37,137 nt of DNA from NCBI GenBank assembly GCA_011364975.1, contig RDOE01000032.1:1-37137 (forward strand), in the 5' to 3' direction. Below, one piece after another: positions 7,261 through 16,782 of the stretch; position 1 is the first letter of the stretch; each line of letters begins with the position of its first letter. This stretch comes from Promethearchaeota archaeon. GTDB lineage: Archaea; Asgardarchaeota; Lokiarchaeia; Sigyniarchaeales; SOKP01. A program made the translations under genes and the position numbers. The notes beneath the pieces were generated by a model. The model was not told the DNA's origin and searched no databases. It saw only the letters and a program-made list of their open reading frames with translations.

Positions 7261-8211
7261 ATGAAATCTAAAATGAAAGGAAATATTGAAGATAAGTATA
7301 AAAAAGCTACAAACATTTTATGGAAGATTTGGTGGTTTTTTGTATTTCTTTTTATTATCCCATCAGTAATAACGTTTTTAAGTTTTGTTATTATTAATTT
7401 TATCGCAGTTCGCATCGAAATTTTCGCAGGACCAGATATTTATGTTATAGTGGGCTTAACTGTTATTGTTTTCATCTTTTCTGTTTTGTTTTTTTATCGA
7501 TTCTTTGATAGATATCGAGACAAACCGATATTTTTTAACCAAGAAAATAATCTTGCTGCTCGGATTCATATACTATATCTCATTACGATTTTTTCTTTGA
7601 TTGTTACTCCCATTTTTGTATTTATAACCCCTGAAGAATACCAATTTGAATTATTACCGTTAATTTCATTTTGCCTCCTGTATAATATTGTCTATTTTTA
7701 TATTTCATTAAAACCAATTGATTATTTTAACGCATCAGAAAGAAGTTTTAAACGTGCGTTAAAGCTTTCACTCTCATTAAAACAACCACATAATTTTTTG
7801 ATTATTATCAATTATTTTATTCAAATAATATATCTCTCGTTAATTTTTCAAACTAGAATCTCTTGGCTTTTCGCGTTAATTACTAATCTACTTTTTTATA
7901 TAATTACATTGGGAACTACTAGTAAAATTCGTAAAGTTATTTCTAATTCTTTTAAAGAAGATAATAGATTCCTAAATGAACTTTCTTTATATAAAGAAAA
8001 ATTTGTCTCTTCTATTCTTAGTTTAAATTTTGTATTGCTGATTCAAATCCCGTTTGTAATAATAGGTGTGAATAGCTTTCAAGGAATATCTTACTCAATA
8101 ATGGATATTTTTAATGCATCTATTTATGCAATTTTGGTCTTCTTTCTGTATCTTAAATTTAGAATTTATTTAATTATAAATCATAAAAAATTTATCTTGA
8201 GTGTGAGTTAA
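7261..8211 (+). CDS. Polytopic membrane protein, about 8 helices, unknown function
   Basis: A 316-residue integral membrane protein. I count about eight hydrophobic segments, for example WWFFVFLFIIPSVITFLSFV near residue 25, IYVIVGLTVIVFIFSVLFF, ARIHILYLITIFSLIVTPIF, and a final SIYAILVFFLYLKFRIYLII. Hydrophilic loops are longer than in the giant neighbour, with a basic/acidic linker around KPIDYFNASERSFKRALK. There is no signal peptide and no recognised catalytic motif or domain. The stop codon is one base from the TTG start of the giant protein, so the two are almost certainly translated from one mRNA and probably work together. ATG at 7261 is taken as start; ATG at 7273 is possible. Confidence 0.8.
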   Translation: MKSKMKGNIEDKYKKATNILWKIWWFFVFLFIIPSVITFLSFVIINFIAVRIEIFAGPDIYVIVGLTVIVFIFSVLFFYRFFDRYRDKPIFFNQENNLAARIHILYLITIFSLIVTPIFVFITPEEYQFELLPLISFCLLYNIVYFYISLKPIDYFNASERSFKRALKLSLSLKQPHNFLIIINYFIQIIYLSLIFQTRISWLFALITNLLFYIITLGTTSKIRKVISNSFKEDNRFLNELSLYKEKFVSSILSLNFVLLIQIPFVIIGVNSFQGISYSIMDIFNASIYAILVFFLYLKFRIYLIINHKKFILSVS

Positions 8212-8212
8212 A

Positions 8213-11200
8213 TTGGGAGCTAAAAGCAATGATTTAGTAAAAAAGGAAAATTTGTCAAAATACCAAAAAATAAATGGATATTTATCTATTTTATTTGAAA
8301 TTATTATTATTCTGTTTTCTTTCTTTATTGGATTCCCTATAATCATTATACTTTCTTTTCCAATATTTGTGCTTCTAACAATTTATGAACAGAAAGTGGA
8401 TATTTGTCCAAGAGAATATAGTAGATTCATCTATCTAATTAATGTTCTTGGATTTTTAGGGTATATATGTTTTTGGCTTTTACCATTACTCATTCCAAAC
8501 ATCCTTTTTACAATACCCTTTATCGTATTCTTATTGTTATTTTATCTTTCCATGCAAATCTTTGCCCATAATGGATATTTTGATAAAAATAATGTTTTAA
8601 TATTTCAACATATTCTTGCGGTGGGAATGTTTATTACAATTATCTATTCCTTCTTCGATATTATCTCAACAGGATATATCAATTTTTCTGCTGAGACCGA
8701 GATTATAATTTTTGCAAACGTATTATTGCACATAATAATTAATCTTATAGTTCTTCTGATTTCCTTTTATTATTTATATGCAAGATATTTCCGTAATTTT
8801 CCTTGGAAAAATTTTAATCGGGCTATAATTACAAATATGTTATTAATCGAAATAACTGCATATATTTTAATTAATTTCAAGAATTTCTTTACTATAAATA
8901 TCCAAATGTTTCTGAATAACTTTCTCGTTTCTCTACTTGTATTTCCACTATTGTTCATTCTTTTTATTTTTCTAAATTATGTAATTGGTGCTTTTAGTAG
9001 GGATTTTAGTTTAAAGTATTGCTATTACTCTTGTTGGGTTATTTTACTAGTATCTGCTGCCTCAATCTTCTATATCTTTTTTGGAGATTTTGTAATTATA
9101 ATAGCTAATTTCTTGTATATTTCAATAGCTATACAAGTTTTATCGATGTTCGCATTAAAAATTAATAAAATTCAAGAAAAAACATTTCAGAAAATAAAGA
9201 ATTACACTGCTTATTCCATCTGGATCGAAATCTTTGTATTGTCTTTCTCTTTGTTTTTTAATGTACTTGAAGCTCTGATTATAAATCTAATTAGCAGGTC
9301 AATCCTTTCGGTGTATTTAGCCTTTTTGATCATAACAGCATTTAATATGATTGTAAATAAAACAGGCATTATCCCAGTTTCTTTACGAATTATAACAATA
9401 GACTTTGCCTTGTTTTATACAACATTTATAATTTTTTATTTCTCTCTTCTGTTAAACTTTAACACTTTTTTGGTATTTAATGTTCCAGCTTTATTATCTA
9501 GTTTATGGCTCTATCTACCCTTATTTAGGTTGAAAAGACGGGCTTCAAATCAAGGTTTAATAAAAAAGATAATTCAATTAAATGTAATTATTACATCGAT
9601 TACTTTACTTCTTATTCCTTTAATTTCTCATTTACAATTACAACTTCCTTTATCTGATTTCACACTTCTAAACTTAGTAAACTTTACATTATACATTTTC
9701 TATGGAATACTGACAGGGTTGCACATATTATCTCGCAGGCTTAATTTTAGGGAAGCTAGAAAAATTTTGATCTTAAAGGTTCAAATTGTTATTGAAATTG
9801 TCATAACAGGGACTACGGTGTTTTACTATTCTTTTGTTTTATTATTTGGTACCTACTTATCTTTCGTGTTACCTTTACTCTTTTCTTCACTCTTTCTATT
9901 TTTACCTGCTTTCTTTTCATACAAAAGGAATTTTTTCAATGCTAAAATACTAAAAAACATTATTATTTTGAACAGTATAGTACTTTGGGGCTGTATTATT
10001 TCCATTCCCTTTATGATAGGGTTTGATATATTTGGAATTGAAGTATTAATTTCTGAAATAGCAACAAATTTAATTATTGTAATTTTAATTTCATTTTTTC
10101 TGTTATTTAGTGCCTTAAAATATTTTGATAATCTTTCTAAATACCTAAAATTAAAGGATAATCTTATCATACGTTTAAAGATTACAGAAATTATTATATG
10201 GTTATCAATTTGCGTTTTAGTTAGTTATGGATTATATAACTTATTCTCGTTTGTTTCTACTGAGTGGCAATATATTTTAATATTGAGTGGTTCTTTCCTA
10301 CTTTTTTTCATAATTGATTTAGTAAATCTTCGATTACTTGAAGATCTGAAGCAAACTGTATTTGAAAGTGAAATTAGCAAGATTGATTATTATAAAATCT
10401 ATAAAATCTATGAATTTAACAAAAATTTAATTATATTTGGAATTTCATTCTCACTCTCTTTTCTTTTAACAACTTTCATTCAAATAATAAATATTCCAGG
10501 ATTATTATCGATAGAAAGTTTTCAATACTTTGATCTGTTATTTAATTTTTCTTTTTTCTTCCTCTTTGTATTGGGATTGATCAATCTTTTTGAAAAACTA
10601 GTTAAAATCGAATATGAAAGATTTAAAGAAATTCTTGAATTAATCGCTTGGTTATGCTTAAAAAGCTTAGTTTTAATAATATTTGCTTTATATCCATTTC
10701 ATATCTTATTTTACAACAGAATATTGTTAATTATTCTAATATTTTCGGTACTTAGTCCAATCACTCTTACCTATTTAAAAACAAAATTCTTGATTTTTGA
10801 AGAAACTCAATTGTTAATAAAAAAATGTATTGGATTAGTATTTTTTCTCTCCATAGTAAGCGCTTATGCAGAGATTTTATTGGATTATACTGGAATTGTG
10901 CCATTTTTTATAACAAATAATGATATATTAAGTATATATATTCTTTGTAAAGTTATCTTATTTGTATACTTCTATTTCTCGAGATTTAATGCTTTTTTTG
11001 AAAAAGATTCAGGTTTTCGTATTTATCGGTTAATGCTTTATTCGGTGATATTTTTAGGATTTTTTTCATTATTTTCACCTTTATTATCGTTGATTGGAAT
11101 AATATTGATCTTAATTAAACGAGCGAAGAATTATTTTCTCCGGTTTTTAAGTTATTTTTTAATTAGTATTACCTTATACATTGATATTCTCGGATTTACA

Positions 11201-14200
11201 GGATTTAGTTTATCTATAGCAAACATTAATTTACAAATTACAATCTATTTAGGGATATTTATCTCAACATTAATTCTTTCTATTTGTTCAAATCTCAAAA
11301 AAATTAATAATCTAGAAGAATTTTCGCTTTTTGTCTGTCTTTCTACCATCTCCTTCTTACTATTATATCCGATTATTCCATTACTTTATAATATCACTGT
11401 TTCGCTATTTATATACTTAAGCTTAATGGGCGTCTTTTATTATAATAAAAAGGATAAGAGATACAGATGGTTTGTTAAACCATGCATCCTTTTAGCAGTA
11501 TTTGACTTTATTAGTTTTATATCCTACACAATACTTTTTACTATTACTCCTTTTTTGGAATTTAATCAAATATTAACATTCACTTTAACAATATTTATCA
11601 CAGGTTTTCTCTTTGTTTTTCTTTATAATGATTCTCCACGTTTATTTAGAAAAAGTAGCTACTATATAATTCTAACTTTAAACACATTTTCTCTTCCAAT
11701 ATTTATATATTTCTTATTAATAGCCGCCTTTTCATTACCAATTTTTGATATAACTGTCTTCACAATTGCCATCAATATAGCTATTCTTCTTTTCTATTTT
11801 TCTATCGCTATTTATCAATGGAACATTTCATGGGCAATATGGAGCATTGGTTATAGAATTTGGATATTATTACCTATAGCAAATTATATGTTAATCAGTA
11901 AGGCTTTTACAGGCATTGATGTGTTTACTAATGCGCTTGACTTCTTTGGACTTAATATTTATGGTTCAAATATTATTGCATTTGTAATTTGTTTGTTAAT
12001 GTCATTACCCTTTTGGTACACCTGGATTAAGAAGAATTTTAATACAGTGCTGTTTATCGTATGGGGTTTAAGTTTAATTTTAATTTATTGGTTCAGCCAA
12101 AATGCATTTTTAAATGATATTTTTCTATTCATTTTATCATTTTTTGGAATCTCACTAATTTTTCTTATTCCCATTTTAATAAGAATGAAGATTTGGAGCA
12201 TTGGGTCTATATTATGGACCTTTTTTTCAACAATAATGCTGATTTTTCTCTTTAATTTCCTAAATGCCCATGGTCTGTTAATTCAATTGAATATTTCGGT
12301 GATTCTTATTGTTGGGGGAATTTTATTTATTATTTTATCATTTTTCCCTAGTCTAAGGGCCCAAAAAAACATTATTTTATTAATTTCTTTTATAATTTCA
12401 ATTAGTGGTGTATTTCTAATAATATTTAATATAATATATTTAATAACCTTCGAATTTTGGATTTCACTGTTTATATCTCTGATTATAATGTCTTTTAGTC
12501 TTTATTCATCAAGATTGTTAAAATTAAACAAAAGTTTCTTTAATACCTTAATTTCTAGTATCTTGATTATTAGTTTTACTGGTTTGACTTTCTTTACTTT
12601 AAATTTAATTCCCAACTTAGAGCTCCTTTCCTTTTATTTAGCTTTAACCGTTTGTGGAGCATCTTTTTTTGTATTTAATTACTATCGTCTCTTTGTTCCA
12701 GCAAAAAGAATAGTTCCGTTAACTATTTTATCTGTTGGCCTTTCACTTTCCGCTTCAACAATATGGTTGATGGTATTTCCTTCATCTTTATTTGTTATGC
12801 TTGCTATTTTTCTAGCTATTAATTTATTTTTCTTTAAGTTTGCGTTAATAAACCGAAGGTATATATTATGGTATTTAAGTCCAATTCCGATAACGCTTCT
12901 AATTTTAGAGCCTTTATCTTTTATTGAACTCTTTCAGTCATTATTATTATTTATTATTATGGGTTTGATGACGTATACTATTATTTTTCAGATATTAATA
13001 AACCTGTCTAGTAAAACTACAAAAGAAAGAATGCAGATTAAGTTAGTTAATTTAGTCTGTTTTCTTCTCATATCTACATATTTTTCTTTTTTGATTACCG
13101 CAATAAGTCCTATCTTATTAATATATCAAATTTTTGAGTTTTTAATTATCTGGTCAATCTTAGTATTATTTAGTACAAATTATCTTAAAAAATCACAAAT
13201 TACTTTTGACCTTGAAAATTTTGAGGTAAATTTAAAAAGATTTATCTCAATTGTTTCTATTTTGTTATATTTCGAAATATTTTCTCTTACTTTGGGGCTT
13301 TTGATTAATTATAGCCTATTAACTACCCTGGAAATTATTATAATCTCTTTTAGTTCCCTATTCCTCCTCACTGGGTTCGATTTAGCGATCTTAAGAAATG
13401 TCAATAAGAAATATTGTTTCCCTATTAATTATTCAACCTATTTGTTAATTTCTATACTATTGTTCATTTATTTAATACAATATGTTACCGATACATTTGA
13501 ATTTCTATTTTTGGATATAATTATTCTGTTAATTATGCAATATTATTCAATACTAGCGATTTTTTCTCATTTAAAGAGGTTAGATCGATATGAGATTACA
13601 ACATTAAATATTAGGCGTAAAGGATTGTTAAGTCTCTTAACAAACTCTATCTTTATAATAATAGGGTTGTATATATCCTCATTTTTGACAACTCTACTTA
13701 CCAACTTAAATCCGGCATTAGAAGGTTTTCCATCAACTTCATTTTTTATTATGGTTCTATCGTTTTTCATGTTCGTTTTAAATAATCTCCTTAAATATAA
13801 GTCAAAGAATTCAATATTATGGGGGATTTTTATAGTGTTACAATGCTCACTATCTACATTTTACCTAAGCTTATTAGCATTTTTCAATTATTTCAACATC
13901 TTTAGTATAATACTTCTCTTTCTCATTAACACTTTAATGAGCTTTTATACATTTTACATCCTCTCAAAGATTTACAAAGCACGAATAAATAAGGATACAA
14001 TTCGTAAAATCTATTCATTATTAATCATAATCTCATATTTAGAAATTTCCTTCACATTCTACGGACTTGCTAATCTTATATTTGATTATAGAGAAAGCTT
14101 CTTAATTTCTCAACTTGCTTTACTTTCCATTACTTTAGTGGAATTAAGCGTTGTGAAAAGAATCAGGAGGAAGTATATTCTAATTCTCCATACACTCAGT

Positions 14201-15787
14201 TATTTTAATGTTTCCATATCACTTTTCATGTTTTTGTTAATTCTTTCGGCCTACAATATGTCCTTACTAACGTTCTCAGTCGTCCTCTTTTGTCTAATGC
14301 AGTTCTATACAAATATCTCTTATTATAACACTAGAAAAGAATTCAATTTAGAGAAAGAAGAGAGTTTTCTTAGGTGGAAATTAATTAGGAAAAATTTGAT
14401 TGGGGGAATTTTTTATATTACTATAATCGGGTATATATGGCAAGTTCTATTTTTAGCAGGTTACGAAATTCTTTTAATGCTATTTCTTTTAATTATTCTC
14501 ATTCATGTATTAGCCATAATTGATAGGGTGGTTTTAAAATTTATTGGAAGGTTTTCTGTACACCTGATGAATTTTTCTTGGTTATTTTTAGTAGGTTTTT
14601 CATTGTTTTACTATTCAAGTTGGATTATAACATATTCTTTTTATGTTATTCCTGTGATTATCCTTCTTATTATCATAGAATTATCATATGGATATATGGT
14701 CAAATTAACGGATATATGGGCATCATTTAAAAATAATCGAAGGAAATTCAGAAATTTTTTGGTAATTATAACCTATTTTAACTTTATATCCTGGCCAATC
14801 TACTTTTTAAGCTTAGAGCCAATGATTTTTTGGGGATCCATATTACTTTCTTTGGGAATTGGATTAACTTTTACATTGATTGATAAAAGTATTAGAGCTT
14901 TTAATGAAGATTTTAGAGCGAGGTTATTTAAACTTTTATTTAGTAGCTTTGGAATCATTTTTTCTGTCGATGTTTATTTCCTTTTAGATGGATTAACTGC
15001 AAATAACTTCTTTTTTAATATTTCAGTCTCATTATTTACATTCGTTATATTTATAGGTATTCTTATTAATCCTTTCAAAAGAAATAGGTTATTATCATTC
15101 CTATATTGGACCATAACATTTTTTCTACTTAGTAGTATTTCATATAATGCCTATTTTACCGGGATAAGCTGGGCAATATTAATTATCGGTTTATTATTAT
15201 ATCCATTTATTTTTATGTTAGAAGAATTGAAACTCTTCTTTGAAAAATTTGTTGAAAACATTAGTATCCTTCTTAAGAAAATTGCAGCTTCTATAGGTAA
15301 ACTTATTACAGGAATATTCAATTTTCTTAAGAGGAACTATAAAGTTATACGTATATTTTTATGCGTACTTTTTGGAGTGATGGCGGGAATCCTGTTTTCT
15401 GATATTATTTTACATATCTTAAATCCCTATCACTCTTTATTGCTTGCATTTGCGATCTTTGGTCTGTTATATGGTATCCTTCCTTCAGAAAAAACTGAGG
15501 ATTATGACGAAATTTTTAAACATAAAATGACTAGATTCATAACACTCTGGGTGGGTATGACTGCATTTATTTTTCTTTTTATTTTACCTTATTTAGAGTC
15601 GGTACTATTTTCTTTTTTCCTTTTGTTGCTTTCAATTTTAGGTTTAGGAGCGATAATTTTGATCTACCTATATAGATTAGAAGAAAAAGAGCGGATCTCA
15701 ATCTTATGGCGTTTTTATACATTGATTACCTTCTTTATAATTTTAGGGATTGAAGCAGTAATTATAGTATTTTTATATATCTCTTAG
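8213..15787 (+). CDS. Giant membrane protein of 2,524 residues built from repeated two-helix hairpins
   Basis: One uninterrupted frame encodes 2,524 residues, nearly all membrane-embedded. By hand I count 75-80 hydrophobic segments. They come in a regular pattern: helix, short uncharged loop, helix, then a Lys/Arg-rich loop, every 60-70 residues, giving about 40 hairpins. The positive-inside rule would place the basic loops (KRRASNQGLIKK, RRKFRN) in the cytoplasm. Many first helices carry an acidic or Asn residue in a similar place: IWIEIFVLS (near 337), IVIEIVITG (528), LLYFEIFSL (1688), SYLEISFTF (1943), SYFNVSIS (about 2000). Near the C-terminus an amphipathic linker (about 2340-2370) precedes a slightly different ending, YKVIRIFLCVLFGV. 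The start is TTG one base after the previous stop. No catalytic or transporter motif, and no family I know. Confidence 0.85.
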   Translation: MGAKSNDLVKKENLSKYQKINGYLSILFEIIIILFSFFIGFPIIIILSFPIFVLLTIYEQKVDICPREYSRFIYLINVLGFLGYICFWLLPLLIPNILFTIPFIVFLLLFYLSMQIFAHNGYFDKNNVLIFQHILAVGMFITIIYSFFDIISTGYINFSAETEIIIFANVLLHIIINLIVLLISFYYLYARYFRNFPWKNFNRAIITNMLLIEITAYILINFKNFFTINIQMFLNNFLVSLLVFPLLFILFIFLNYVIGAFSRDFSLKYCYYSCWVILLVSAASIFYIFFGDFVIIIANFLYISIAIQVLSMFALKINKIQEKTFQKIKNYTAYSIWIEIFVLSFSLFFNVLEALIINLISRSILSVYLAFLIITAFNMIVNKTGIIPVSLRIITIDFALFYTTFIIFYFSLLLNFNTFLVFNVPALLSSLWLYLPLFRLKRRASNQGLIKKIIQLNVIITSITLLLIPLISHLQLQLPLSDFTLLNLVNFTLYIFYGILTGLHILSRRLNFREARKILILKVQIVIEIVITGTTVFYYSFVLLFGTYLSFVLPLLFSSLFLFLPAFFSYKRNFFNAKILKNIIILNSIVLWGCIISIPFMIGFDIFGIEVLISEIATNLIIVILISFFLLFSALKYFDNLSKYLKLKDNLIIRLKITEIIIWLSICVLVSYGLYNLFSFVSTEWQYILILSGSFLLFFIIDLVNLRLLEDLKQTVFESEISKIDYYKIYKIYEFNKNLIIFGISFSLSFLLTTFIQIINIPGLLSIESFQYFDLLFNFSFFFLFVLGLINLFEKLVKIEYERFKEILELIAWLCLKSLVLIIFALYPFHILFYNRILLIILIFSVLSPITLTYLKTKFLIFEETQLLIKKCIGLVFFLSIVSAYAEILLDYTGIVPFFITNNDILSIYILCKVILFVYFYFSRFNAFFEKDSGFRIYRLMLYSVIFLGFFSLFSPLLSLIGIILILIKRAKNYFLRFLSYFLISITLYIDILGFTGFSLSIANINLQITIYLGIFISTLILSICSNLKKINNLEEFSLFVCLSTISFLLLYPIIPLLYNITVSLFIYLSLMGVFYYNKKDKRYRWFVKPCILLAVFDFISFISYTILFTITPFLEFNQILTFTLTIFITGFLFVFLYNDSPRLFRKSSYYIILTLNTFSLPIFIYFLLIAAFSLPIFDITVFTIAINIAILLFYFSIAIYQWNISWAIWSIGYRIWILLPIANYMLISKAFTGIDVFTNALDFFGLNIYGSNIIAFVICLLMSLPFWYTWIKKNFNTVLFIVWGLSLILIYWFSQNAFLNDIFLFILSFFGISLIFLIPILIRMKIWSIGSILWTFFSTIMLIFLFNFLNAHGLLIQLNISVILIVGGILFIILSFFPSLRAQKNIILLISFIISISGVFLIIFNIIYLITFEFWISLFISLIIMSFSLYSSRLLKLNKSFFNTLISSILIISFTGLTFFTLNLIPNLELLSFYLALTVCGASFFVFNYYRLFVPAKRIVPLTILSVGLSLSASTIWLMVFPSSLFVMLAIFLAINLFFFKFALINRRYILWYLSPIPITLLILEPLSFIELFQSLLLFIIMGLMTYTIIFQILINLSSKTTKERMQIKLVNLVCFLLISTYFSFLITAISPILLIYQIFEFLIIWSILVLFSTNYLKKSQITFDLENFEVNLKRFISIVSILLYFEIFSLTLGLLINYSLLTTLEIIIISFSSLFLLTGFDLAILRNVNKKYCFPINYSTYLLISILLFIYLIQYVTDTFEFLFLDIIILLIMQYYSILAIFSHLKRLDRYEITTLNIRRKGLLSLLTNSIFIIIGLYISSFLTTLLTNLNPALEGFPSTSFFIMVLSFFMFVLNNLLKYKSKNSILWGIFIVLQCSLSTFYLSLLAFFNYFNIFSIILLFLINTLMSFYTFYILSKIYKARINKDTIRKIYSLLIIISYLEISFTFYGLANLIFDYRESFLISQLALLSITLVELSVVKRIRRKYILILHTLSYFNVSISLFMFLLILSAYNMSLLTFSVVLFCLMQFYTNISYYNTRKEFNLEKEESFLRWKLIRKNLIGGIFYITIIGYIWQVLFLAGYEILLMLFLLIILIHVLAIIDRVVLKFIGRFSVHLMNFSWLFLVGFSLFYYSSWIITYSFYVIPVIILLIIIELSYGYMVKLTDIWASFKNNRRKFRNFLVIITYFNFISWPIYFLSLEPMIFWGSILLSLGIGLTFTLIDKSIRAFNEDFRARLFKLLFSSFGIIFSVDVYFLLDGLTANNFFFNISVSLFTFVIFIGILINPFKRNRLLSFLYWTITFFLLSSISYNAYFTGISWAILIIGLLLYPFIFMLEELKLFFEKFVENISILLKKIAASIGKLITGIFNFLKRNYKVIRIFLCVLFGVMAGILFSDIILHILNPYHSLLLAFAIFGLLYGILPSEKTEDYDEIFKHKMTRFITLWVGMTAFIFLFILPYLESVLFSFFLLLLSILGLGAIILIYLYRLEEKERISILWRFYTLITFFIILGIEAVIIVFLYIS

Positions 15788-15866
15788 ATTAAATTAAATT
15801 ACCAATTATACTGTAAAAAAAGAAACGTCTAGAATAAAGGATCTATCTGATAAAAAATCTATAGAA

Positions 15867-16037
15867 TTATACCAGATTTTCTGTTTTCCACTTTTTAATA
15901 TAATCTTTAAAATAATCTTCAGCAATTCCAATAGAATTAAATTTCTTATTATTTTTTGGTCTTACAATAATGGGGTCTTCATCCTCGGTACTTTTAAACC
16001 CTAAGGCCCAATCTAAGTATGAAATTGCTTTTGACAT
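15867..16037 (-). CDS. Small hypothetical protein, 56 residues
   Basis: A complete ATG-to-TAA frame encoding 56 residues that reads like a real protein: MSKAISYLDWALGF, an acidic stretch STEDED, then VRPKNNKKFNSIGIAEDYF and a Lys-rich end. It contains Trp, His-free, no Cys, and no membrane helix. There is no clear Shine-Dalgarno; an AT-rich TATTTTATTA-like element lies upstream, consistent with a short leader. It faces away from the membrane-protein gene at 16195, with an inverted repeat between the two. No family is recognised. Confidence 0.5.
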   Translation of the reverse strand: MSKAISYLDWALGFKSTEDEDPIIVRPKNNKKFNSIGIAEDYFKDYIKKWKTENLV

Positions 16038-16084
16038 AATTTAATATTAACTCACTAATAAAATAAAGATCAACGGACTGCCAA

Positions 16085-16108
16085 TTTTCTAATACAAATA
16101 TTAGAAAA
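16085..16108. repeat. Perfect 10-bp inverted repeat between divergent genes
   Basis: TTTTCTAATA (16085-16094) and TATTAGAAAA (16099-16108) are exact reverse complements separated by CAAA. Its position between the starts of two divergent genes (56-residue ORF and membrane protein) favours an operator over a terminator, since neither gene ends here. Confidence 0.45.
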
Positions 16109-16194
16109 GTTAAGCTCAATTTTTTTCTCCTTAAAATTTTTAAGTCCTATTGATGAATAAAAATCATACAACTTAATTGATAAGGTTAAGAATT

Positions 16195-16740
16195 ATGGAA
16201 GAAGAAACCGACAATAAGCAAATTAATGTAAAAGATTGGATAATCCTTAGTACTACAATGATCGGTGCTGTTCTAACAATCCTTGCTCTTATATGGCAAG
16301 CCAGACCAAGTCGAGGTATTGTTACCGTTACTTTCTTATTAATGCTTTCCTTCATTTTTTTTGTTAATTCTGTATCAGCAAATTCAAGGGCAAATTTTGA
16401 ATTAAAGTTAAAGAATTTCGACATAAAGAAGGTTAATAAATTCGTTAAATTTGCAGAATACACATTTGGAATGGGATTTACCATAGTAATAATTGGGTTT
16501 TCGATCCTTGGCTATATGTATTTACTCGATTTTACCCTAGGTTCAATATATGCATTGATTTTACCCATAACATTTCTAGTTATAGCCTGGATTTTAATAT
16601 TAATCTATAACACAATAAATTATTCTGGTAAATCAGTCAAAGGATTAAGGAGTATGAAGAGAAATCTTTGGATATTGATGGAATTTATAAGTTTAATAGC
16701 AATACTTTTTGATTTCTTTATATTTGCCTTTATAATCTAA
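16195..16740 (+). CDS. Membrane protein with about 5 helices, unknown function
   Basis: A 181-residue integral membrane protein. Hydrophobic segments are WIILSTTMIGAVLTILALIW, GIVTVTFLLMLSFIFFVNSV, a third ending IIGFSILGYMYLL, SIYALILPITFLVIAWILIL and the C-terminal LMEFISLIAILFDFFIFAFII. A charged cytoplasmic-type loop (ELKLKNFDIKKVNKFVKF) separates helices 2 and 3. ATG at 16195 is preferred to the in-frame TTG at 16177 because AAGGT lies 6-10 bases before it. It stands alone and ends convergently with the TrmB-like gene. No family is recognised. Confidence 0.7.
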   Translation: MEEETDNKQINVKDWIILSTTMIGAVLTILALIWQARPSRGIVTVTFLLMLSFIFFVNSVSANSRANFELKLKNFDIKKVNKFVKFAEYTFGMGFTIVIIGFSILGYMYLLDFTLGSIYALILPITFLVIAWILILIYNTINYSGKSVKGLRSMKRNLWILMEFISLIAILFDFFIFAFII

Positions 16741-16758
16741 AATTTTTAGTTAAAATCC

Positions 16759-16766
16759 TTTTTTTT
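16759..16766 (+). terminator. T-tract terminator
   Basis: Eight T residues follow the stop of the membrane-protein gene by 18 bases, with a further T-rich run after. Archaeal RNA polymerase terminates at such tracts without needing a hairpin. Confidence 0.4.
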
Positions 16767-16782
16767 CTTTTATTCTTAAAAT

